Positions 12,945-18,092 of a stretch of DNA of 18,092 nucleotides are shown one piece after another. The notes under the pieces are model-generated. The model did not search any database. It saw only the letters and a list, made by a program, of their open reading frames with translations, and was not told the origin of the DNA. The stretch is from Actinocrinis sp035946395 (GTDB lineage: Bacteria; Actinomycetota; Actinomycetes; Streptomycetales; Catenulisporaceae), in NCBI RefSeq assembly GCF_035946395.1, contig NZ_DASYZI010000180.1, positions 1 to 18,092 on the forward strand, given 5' to 3'. Position numbers and translations under genes: made by a program. Every line of letters begins with the position of its first letter. Position 1 is the first letter of the stretch.

Positions 12945-14474
12945 GTGCTAGATACCCGCTTGGTGCAGACCGCAGTGCTTGGATCGCCGGACTCGGCCGA
13001 GCCTGTCATCCTGCCGACAGATCACGACGATCTCGATGCGTTCCGCACGCACTACGCCGGTTCCCGGTTTTGGTGCGGCGAGCTTCTCGGCGGGTGCGGT
13101 CGCGAGCTGGTGTCCAAGAAGTACGCTGACCGCCTGTGCCATTTTGCGCACGTGGCTGACTCTGTGGCGGGGCCGAGCACGTGTAGCCGCGGCGCCCATA
13201 GCGCCGACCACCTGTATGTACGTCGCGCCGCTCGGACGTGGTTGCACGGTCTCGGCTATCAGGTCGAGGGAGAGCTGCGTGGTGCGCAGCACGATGAAGC
13301 CGTGGACTTCCAGGTGCCTGGCGGTCCTTGGCTTCGCTTCCAACTGCGATCGCTGACTGCGGAGCAATGGGAGCAGGAGGACGCGCGCGCCCGCAAGGGC
13401 GGAAGGCCGATCACGTGGTTTCTGCCCCGCTCGGATGAGGCGGAAGACGCCTCGTTCGAGACGGAGAACCCCGCGCTGCTGATGCGTGTCGAGGCCGATG
13501 GGACGACGGCTCTGCCGGAGAGGCGCGTAGAAATCGGCACACGGTCAGCGAGCGGGCAAGTGCACTGGGATCGGCTGGAAGACTGCGGGCTAGATGAGCA
13601 GGGACGGATGCAGACCCCCACCCTGCGCACCCATCACCGCAGGGCTCCGGTCCGGCGTCTCCAGACGCAGGCAGTCGACACTGAGCCGTCCGAGCCTTGG
13701 CACCCGCCCGTGCCGCAGCCACGCGTCCGCGCGGCCGACAGCCGGCCACCGCAACTCGACGAACAGCAAGCACAACGCGTCGCTCTGCTGGCCGAGGCCG
13801 CCGACGTCGCGAGCCACTTGCGCCATGAGTGCCGTACCCGGCCGGTGAATCTGGCTTACCTGCGTATCCTGCTGGACAACGCGGTCGCGCTCGACGAGCG
13901 GGTACGGGAATCCGGCCCGCACGATCAGGCGCTGATCGACGCGATCGCGCGTGCGCGCGCCGCGCTGGAGGTGGCCGCTCAGTCGCAGTCCATCCCCCAA
14001 GCCGCGTTCGGCCCGTACACGGCTCACCAGCCGCAGCCAGACGAGCCGCTCGCCACGCCATTCGGCAATACGGAGCGCGAATTGCCGGAAAGTATCAGCG
14101 TACTGGCACATGCCGCCAAGCAAGCTCTGATCGCGGCAGCCCGCGAGGGCATCTGCCTGAGCTGGCCCCAACTATGTCGGCGTATGAACCGCCCGAAGCT
14201 GGCGCGAGCTGACGCCGAGACGGTCTTCGAGATCCTGCGCATCGCCGACTACGACCCGGCGAATCAACACCGGCCTCTGCTCAGCGCCTTGCTGACCGAG
14301 TCCGATCCGCCCCGGCGAAGCGACGCCTTCATGCGCATCGCTACCGAGCACGGTCAACACGTGCCGACCAGCGCGGCGCGACGTAGTGACATGCGATCTA
14401 AGGAGATCGAGGCCGTGTACGCGCACTGGCCGAGCGTGCTCGCATCTGGCACGTCCACCGTTCCGGAGCGATAA
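12945..14474 (+). CDS. CoiA-like protein with C-terminal extension (candidate nuclease or defence protein)
   Basis: This 509-residue protein starts at GTG 12945 (GGGAG 4 nt upstream; an earlier in-frame GTG at 12873 lacks a site). Residues ~40-100 resemble the N-terminal part of CoiA: a Cys-rich zinc-ribbon-like set (C44, C51, C65, H69, C80) with CHFAH and the HSADHLYVRRAARTWL helix. Residues ~105-137 fit the following restriction-endonuclease-like core: D121 in AVDFQV, then LRFQLRS where CoiA proteins usually have an E-x-Q strand, so the second acidic residue is missing. After a Pro/Arg-rich linker (~215-265) comes a helical region, then a C-terminal domain (~410-500) with LSWPQLCRRMN, HRPLLSALLTES and FMRIATEHG motifs. 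Activity is uncertain; it may bind nucleic acid without cutting. Confidence 0.72.
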   Translation: MLDTRLVQTAVLGSPDSAEPVILPTDHDDLDAFRTHYAGSRFWCGELLGGCGRELVSKKYADRLCHFAHVADSVAGPSTCSRGAHSADHLYVRRAARTWLHGLGYQVEGELRGAQHDEAVDFQVPGGPWLRFQLRSLTAEQWEQEDARARKGGRPITWFLPRSDEAEDASFETENPALLMRVEADGTTALPERRVEIGTRSASGQVHWDRLEDCGLDEQGRMQTPTLRTHHRRAPVRRLQTQAVDTEPSEPWHPPVPQPRVRAADSRPPQLDEQQAQRVALLAEAADVASHLRHECRTRPVNLAYLRILLDNAVALDERVRESGPHDQALIDAIARARAALEVAAQSQSIPQAAFGPYTAHQPQPDEPLATPFGNTERELPESISVLAHAAKQALIAAAREGICLSWPQLCRRMNRPKLARADAETVFEILRIADYDPANQHRPLLSALLTESDPPRRSDAFMRIATEHGQHVPTSAARRSDMRSKEIEAVYAHWPSVLASGTSTVPER

Positions 14475-14785
14475 CACAGTACAGTCAGGCTTCGAATACA
14501 GGATTATGAGCCCTCTGCGACGCCCCGCACTGCCAGTGCTCTGACGTGCGGTCGAGCGGTGCACGGTGAGGCGCTAGACGGAACGTCAGCAGGGATTCAG
14601 CAAGCGGCGCCGATTCGGCCACTCCCCCGGCGACCGCCGCGAGCCGACGGAAGGGCTTCACCGCGTTGCCGACGGAAAATCGAGGCTCTGAGAGCCACGC
14701 TGACGGACGTTCGGGCGTCGTCGCACTCCATGAGTCATCTGGTCGATGGGCGGCGCTCCGTGGGCCGCTGTGGGCGTTCGTGCTG
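14475..14785. other. Gene-free stretch
   Basis: This 311-bp stretch lies between the CoiA-like gene and the 3' end of the toxin-like gene. A minus-strand frame (14485-14832, 115 codons) covers it but overlaps the toxin-like gene in another frame, has no ribosome-binding site and shows no recognisable domain. It may be decayed coding sequence. No tRNA, CRISPR or strong terminator was seen; TTCGAA near 14491 is only a palindrome. Confidence 0.5.
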
Positions 14786-15040
14786 TTAAGCGAGCCAAAT
14801 GATATTAACGATGCGCACTCTGGCGGCGGCATCGTCCACGGTGTACACGATCAGGCCGCTTGCGCCGAGGGCCATGGCGCGTTCGGCTACTGTCGGCCCC
14901 TCGGTACCGATGGCGTCTCCCTGGCTGTGTGGGTCGGCGGTCAGGTCGAGCATGGCCATGACGAACCGGTCGTGCGTTTCGTCGTCCATTGCCGCGACGA
15001 CTGCGGCGGCCCGCTCGGTGATGTCGAGCGCGTAGGCCAT
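14786..15040 (-). CDS. RelE/ParE-like small protein, probable toxin of a TA pair
   Basis: This 84-residue protein begins MAYALDITERAAAVVAAM and ends in VDDAAARVRIVNIIWLA. It has the alpha-alpha-beta pattern and size of RelE/ParE-fold proteins: an N-terminal helix pair, an ADPHSQGDAI turn like the loop in that fold, and C-terminal strands LIVYTVDD and RVRIVNIIW. The usual basic RNA-binding or catalytic residues of RelE are sparse, so the toxin role is tentative. Its ATG overlaps the stop of the upstream gene (TGATG at 15042-15038), implying translational coupling. Upstream-small-gene then RelE-like gene is a common order in actinobacterial TA modules. The assignment rests on shape and context. 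Confidence 0.6.
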   Translation of the reverse strand: MAYALDITERAAAVVAAMDDETHDRFVMAMLDLTADPHSQGDAIGTEGPTVAERAMALGASGLIVYTVDDAAARVRIVNIIWLA

Positions 15041-15318
15041 CAGCCGCGCCAGCCGACGCCGAGTACCTGCTCGATCGGGACCGTGCGGGCCGTGCCAGCG
15101 CGCACGTTCGCCAGCTCCGCCATGGTCTCCGGGCTGGACCAGACCACGGCGCGCGTCCACCACTTCGTCACGACGACGGCGAGCCCACCCGCCTCGGTGT
15201 CTTCCAAGTCGGCCGCGAACTCCGGCCGCTTCTCCTCGGGCAGGGCCGCACGGATGGCCCGGATCGTGCGCGGCAACATCGCGTGAACCGGACCGACGTC
15301 GGCAGGTTGAGCACTCAT
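15040..15318 (-). CDS. DUF6247-like small protein, probable antitoxin or partner
   Basis: This 92-residue protein carries LPRTIRAIRAALPEEKRPEFAADLEDTEAG, which resembles the opening of actinobacterial DUF6247 proteins (IRAALP-E and a following F-x-x-E/D helix), then a W-rich strand (KWWTRAVVW). DUF6247 genes are often found in front of small RelE-like genes, as here. ATG 15318 is chosen because a -10-like TACGGT (15330-15325) ends 6 nt upstream, suggesting a leaderless mRNA; GGGAG is present but too close to act as a ribosome site. GTG 15348 is an alternative start, adding 10 residues. The stop overlaps the next start by one base. No HTH or AbrB motif is evident. Confidence 0.6.
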   Translation of the reverse strand: MSAQPADVGPVHAMLPRTIRAIRAALPEEKRPEFAADLEDTEAGGLAVVVTKWWTRAVVWSSPETMAELANVRAGTARTVPIEQVLGVGWRG

Positions 15319-15324
15319 GCTCCC

Positions 15325-15330
15325 ACCGTA
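15325..15330 (-). promoter_or_regulatory. Possible -10 box for the TA-like pair
   Basis: TACGGT on the minus strand ends 6 nt before ATG 15318, the spacing of a leaderless start. The -35 region is weak. Without expression data it remains a sequence-only call. Confidence 0.35.
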
Positions 15331-15395
15331 GCCCGCATCTTCCCCCACTCACAGCGCACCGAAGCAGATCACTCGGCGACTCTCCAGCCACCAGA

Positions 15396-15401
15396 TAGTC
15401 T
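15396..15401 (+). promoter_or_regulatory. Possible -10 box for the GntR-kinase operon
   Basis: TAGTCT on the plus strand in the 142-bp divergent gap between the TA-like pair (-) and the GntR gene (+). The predicted start near 15408 would leave a 5' leader of about 50 bases before GTG 15461, or about 14 before GTG 15422. No good -35 was found. Confidence 0.35.
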
Positions 15402-15460
15402 GAGGTTCAGCCCTTCGCCCAGTGCGTAAGAGGCACAGAGCGTCATTGGATGGGAGGCGC

Positions 15461-15919
15461 GTGGGAAGCCAAAGCCCTCGCGACACGTACCGACAGATCG
15501 CCGATACACTTCGCGCGGAAATCAGCGACTCATCGCTCAGCGGTGAACATGGCCGCCTTGGAAGCGAAGCCGAACTCTCAGATCGATTCCGCGTTGCGCG
15601 GAACACTCTGAGACGAGCGCTCAATGAACTGGCGCGGGATGGCCTTATTTACTCCGTTCCGACCAAGGGCTGGTTTGTGGGTCGTCCCACAACGGACGCG
15701 AAGCCGGCTGACCAAACAGCGATCGCCGCTGAGCTAGCGCGAGAGATCCAAGATGGCCATCCGGCGCCTGGGGAAAAGCTTGCGACCGCTCCCCAAATTG
15801 CCAGGCGTTACGGTGTCACTATGTATATTGCGCGGCAAGCTCTTATCACACTCAGCGCTAAGGGTCTCATTGAGTCTCACCATGGTAAGGGCTGGTTCGT
15901 TTGCGAATCGAGCAAGTAA
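15461..15919 (+). CDS. GntR-type regulator built from two tandem winged-helix domains
   Basis: This 152-residue protein consists of two GntR winged-helix modules and no separate effector domain. The first (~8-75) reads TYRQIADTLRAEI, then SEAELSDRFRVARNTLRRAL and NELARDGLIYSVPTKGWFV. The second (~84-149) reads TAIAAELAREIQDGHPAPGE, then ARRYGVTMYIARQALITLSA and KGLIESHHGKGWFV. The two copies share the same helix order and the same wing ending (KGWFV), so they look like an internal duplication. The start GTG 15461 has GGGAGG 3 nt upstream; GTG 15422 is possible, without a site. It is followed 43 bp later by the kinase gene, probably in the same operon, and is divergent from the TA-like pair. 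Confidence 0.85.
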   Translation: MGSQSPRDTYRQIADTLRAEISDSSLSGEHGRLGSEAELSDRFRVARNTLRRALNELARDGLIYSVPTKGWFVGRPTTDAKPADQTAIAAELAREIQDGHPAPGEKLATAPQIARRYGVTMYIARQALITLSAKGLIESHHGKGWFVCESSK

Positions 15920-15962
15920 TCGTCAGTCTCGAAAGAACTCGCAGAAGACAACTAGGACTTTT

Positions 15963-16871
15963 ATGACTGACGCGGATAAGGCCATCAAGCCGTTCACCTT
16001 AGAAGCTTCCCGCGCGGCCTTGGCTGAAGCGTGCAACGCCATTGGCGTCCGGGCCGAAGGTGCGGAACTCATTAGGTTGGGCGAAAACGCGATTTACCGT
16101 GTTCCCGAGGGCAATCTGGTAGTAAGGATCGCTCGTGGCATAGACGTACTTCCGGATGCACGCAAAGAAGTTGCGGTGTCTCGGTGGCTTCACTCGACGC
16201 ACCTGCCTGTAGCTCAGACCACAAAGCATCAGCAGCCTATTGTGGCAGACGGAAGACCTGTTACCTTTTGGAGATTTATCGAGTCGACTGGCGAGGAAGC
16301 AACAGTCGCCGAGTTGGGCGCGGTCCTCCGTCAGCTTCACTCCCTAGCCCCACCCGCGGGATTAGACCTCCCGCCTCTGGACATGTTCGGCAGAGTCGAC
16401 GTTCGCATTGACCGTGCGTCCGATATTCCGGAGGCTGATCGATCCTTCCTCCGTGAACGTGTGAAGGCATTGCGGAAAGCATACGCTGACCTTCGCTTCC
16501 CGCTAAAGCGTTGTGCGGTACATGGCGACGCTCACACAGCGAATCTAATGCCCACTCCCGATGGCGATTCCGTGCTGATCGATTTTGAACGATTCGCATT
16601 CGGGCAGCCGGAAATTGACTTGGCTGTCACCGCCGTTGAACATCGCATCGGATGGTACACGGACTCCGAATACTCGAGTTTCGTACAGGCATACGGGTTC
16701 GATGTCACAGACTGGGACGGTTTCTCAATCGTCCAAGCGATTAGCGAACTTAAAATGACGACCTGGATCATGCAGAATGCGAGCCATAGTCCAGAGATCA
16801 CGGCTGAGGTTCGTGTGAGACTGGAAGCACTTAGAGATCCAACGATGGCGAGGCATTGGAAGCCATTCTAG
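15963..16871 (+). CDS. Aminoglycoside-phosphotransferase-fold kinase (APH family)
   Basis: This 302-residue cytosolic phosphotransferase has the APH/choline-kinase fold. The N-lobe has LIRLGENAIYRV and a strand LVVRIARG (ATP lobe, candidate Lys/Arg). The catalytic loop AVHGDAHTANL carries the Brenner motif HGD-x-x-x-x-N, and the metal motif is LIDFERFAFGQPEIDLA. Substrate could be an antibiotic, sugar or choline-like compound; nothing in the sequence decides. ATG 15963 has AGGA upstream; the frame stays open to 15753 inside the GntR gene, but that part is its shadow. It is predicted to be co-transcribed with GntR and is convergent with the regulator remnant, their stop codons overlapping in one CTAG. 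Codon use is less GC-biased than in the left half of the window. Confidence 0.9.
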   Translation: MTDADKAIKPFTLEASRAALAEACNAIGVRAEGAELIRLGENAIYRVPEGNLVVRIARGIDVLPDARKEVAVSRWLHSTHLPVAQTTKHQQPIVADGRPVTFWRFIESTGEEATVAELGAVLRQLHSLAPPAGLDLPPLDMFGRVDVRIDRASDIPEADRSFLRERVKALRKAYADLRFPLKRCAVHGDAHTANLMPTPDGDSVLIDFERFAFGQPEIDLAVTAVEHRIGWYTDSEYSSFVQAYGFDVTDWDGFSIVQAISELKMTTWIMQNASHSPEITAEVRVRLEALRDPTMARHWKPF

Positions 16872-17923
16872 CCCTTGCTGCCAGAAGGCGCCGGATACCG
16901 TTGCTTGACGAGCGAGTTGAACTCGCGCACGGCGGTATCGGTGGAAAACGGTGCTAGCTCTGTTTGGAGGTCGCGTAGATATCTGATGTATCGAGCAGAT
17001 TTAAGTGGTCCAGCGTCGCTTACAACCGCGATTGCAAGACGTGCCGCTTCTTCGGGCGACTTCTGATGGACGAGGCTCGCTGCGTGTACTAACCGCACGA
17101 ACGCCAGTGTTCGCTCGTAGCCCGGTGCTGTGGTCTCAATCGCCCGCGTGACAAACTCCTGTGTCCGCAAGGGGATGCGAAGATCGCGGAAGCAATGGGC
17201 GCCTTCGCCTGCAAGCTCAGCCGCGTCGAAATATGAGATCCACTGTGGTTCGTTGGTAGGTTCCGACCGTTCGAAAGACAGCTCTGCTTCGCGCAGAACA
17301 GACGATGTCGCCCTCGCATCGCCAGCACCAGCCAGCGCGCGAGCCTCCATCGCGAGAAACATGGCCATTACCGCCGGGGTGGCTGTCGAACGGGCTCCTT
17401 CCTGAGCGGCCCTGGCAAGCTGAGCCGCTGCCTGGAAGTGGCCGAGGTAATTCGCCTGATGGCTAAGGCTCGCCATCACGCGCGCTGCGAGCGTTCGATC
17501 ATTACCGGCTTGCGCGAGGCGAAGCGATTGAATCAAATATCGCTGGCCGAGGCCGTGCTGGCCGAGGTCATACGCCGTCCAACCAAGCAACTCAGCCGCC
17601 TCTGCCGCTGCGGCGAAAAGCTCCTTCCCCACCTCAGCGCTGTAGCTTCCCTCGAACAGCGGCATCACCGTGTGCTCAAAGAACTGCGCGAGAGCGGCCC
17701 TGGCGTGACCGCCGCCGTACCGGAAGTCAAGGCCCAGGAACATTCGCACCGTCTCGCGAACAGCCTGAACGTCACCAAGTCCGACACTCACACCCGTACC
17801 TGTGTGACTGCCGCCACTGTCCGGGCGCGCCAGCATCCACGTCAGCATGGGTTGAGTCAGCGCCTCCGCCGAGGCTGGCTTGTCAATGAGGCGAGGGTCT
17901 GCCGAGAGGTCCCGATGCACCAA
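16868..17923 (-). pseudogene. Regulator remnant: TPR-rich C-terminal part of an actinobacterial XRE-type regulator
   Basis: This frame of about 351 codons matches the C-terminal region of a Streptomyces-type regulator family. The pattern runs LTQPMLTWMLARPD, GLGDVQAVRETVRMFLGLDF, YGGGHARAALAQFF, LLGWTAYDLGQHGLGQRYLI, LRLAQAGNDRTLAARVMASL and SHQANYLGHFQAAAQLARAA, with helical TPR-like repeats throughout. Full-length members (~430 aa) carry an N-terminal helix-turn-helix, which is absent here; the frame begins right after the stop codon of an ISAzo13-type transposase. The TTG/GTG starts at 17923/17920 have no convincing ribosome site. I infer that the IS removed the HTH, leaving a probably non-functional sensor part, although a truncated protein could still be made. 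The same cluster type (GntR, kinase, TPR regulator) may once have worked together. Confidence 0.7.
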
Positions 17924-17929
17924 GAGACC

Positions 17930-18092
17930 GAGTCTTGTAATGCTCTCCGTTAGGGCTCAGCGTGAATCAATGACTCCTGGTTCGGGTGTGTCGGTTGGGT
18001 TGAGGGTGTAGTTCCAGTCGCCGTGCCAGTCGTGGCGGGTGATCGGTAGGGCCTTGATGACCTTGTCAGGGATCTTGATGCCGGTGGGGTAG
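17930..18092 (-). mobile_element. Right end of an ISAzo13-family insertion sequence (partial)
   Basis: Transposase 3' coding sequence runs to 17957 on the minus strand, and a short non-coding tail follows, so the IS end must lie between there and the start of regulator homology near 17920. The exact terminal repeat cannot be placed because the left end of the element is outside the window. Confidence 0.6.
17957..18091 (-). CDS. ISAzo13-family transposase, C-terminal end (partial)
   Basis: The last 44 codons of a transposase are present; the rest is beyond the right edge. The translation reads YPTGIKIPDKVIKALPITRH, then DWHGDWNYTLNPTD, and ends VIDSR. The pair YPTGIK(I/V) and (F/W)HGDWNYT is the signature end of ISAzo13-family transposases as I remember them. 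The stop TGA is at 17959-17957. The reading frame continues in phase past this stop into the regulator remnant, which is noted as a junction feature. Whether the element is intact cannot be told. Confidence 0.85.
   Translation of the reverse strand, partial: YPTGIKIPDKVIKALPITRHDWHGDWNYTLNPTDTPEPGVIDSR

Noticed and set aside
12746..13009. An 87-codon minus-strand frame at the parC junction
   Set aside because: Ser/Thr-rich shadow overlapping the start of the CoiA-like gene, without a domain or ribosome site.
14488..14504. Possible tRNA T-arm (TTCGAA)
   Set aside because: The flanking bases do not form a T-stem and no anticodon or acceptor arms are found; it is only a palindrome.
14485..14832. 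A 115-codon minus-strand ORF next to the TA-like pair
   Set aside because: It overlaps the toxin-like gene in another frame, has no ribosome site and no recognisable domain; a decayed gene cannot be excluded.
1..18092. CRISPR array, prophage or integrative-element integrase
   Set aside because: No regularly spaced repeat array and no integrase, terminase or structural phage gene was seen anywhere in the window.

Overview
The window is chromosomal DNA of a high-GC Gram-positive actinobacterium, probably of the Streptomycetales/Catenulisporales type. Most genes use G/C-ending codons and GTG starts are common. It also carries several actinobacterial marker families: a PPA1309-like protein, a DUF5998 protein, a YlbL-type PDZ/Lon-like protease, a DUF2342-type metalloprotease, and large TPR-containing regulators. 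There is no direct species evidence. All assignments come from reading the sequence and remembered family features; no database search was run.

Left edge (1-400): the first 17 bases are the complement of the 5' end of a 16S rRNA gene. Behind it lies a classical actinobacterial rrn leader with a boxA-like motif, a leader hairpin and two promoter-like sites, all on the minus strand. A LacI-family repressor with an odd low-complexity insertion lies directly upstream of these promoters, in the same direction.

Housekeeping block (1.7-12.7 kb): a PaaI-type thioesterase is divergent from an HxlR regulator. These are followed by an HD-domain phosphohydrolase, tRNA-fMet with its promoter and terminator, and a PPA1309-family protein. 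A minus-strand cluster then runs SDR protein - MoaE - small membrane protein - YlbL-like protease, divergent from the zinc-metalloprotease-family protein. After a 350-bp convergent spacer with a 177-bp inverted-repeat (MITE-like) element comes a tight minus-strand operon: DUF5998 protein, alkaline-phosphatase-superfamily protein, thiosulfate/mercaptopyruvate sulfurtransferase.

Breakpoint and accessory block (12.66-18.09 kb): divergent from the DUF5998 gene is a 26-codon ORF whose first ~18 residues look like the start of topoisomerase IV subunit A (ParC); the match then stops. This suggests a disrupted parC and a junction between core and accessory DNA. Beyond it lie a CoiA-like (competence/nuclease-fold) protein, a translationally coupled two-gene toxin-antitoxin-like pair, a tandem double winged-helix GntR regulator with a co-transcribed aminoglycoside-phosphotransferase-fold kinase, a regulator remnant lacking its HTH, and the 3' end of an ISAzo13-family transposase. 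From about 15.4 kb the base composition is visibly less GC-rich, consistent with acquired DNA.

The best candidates for an undescribed system are the CoiA-like protein with its C-terminal extension beside the parC breakpoint, and the coupled pair and GntR/kinase module next to it.
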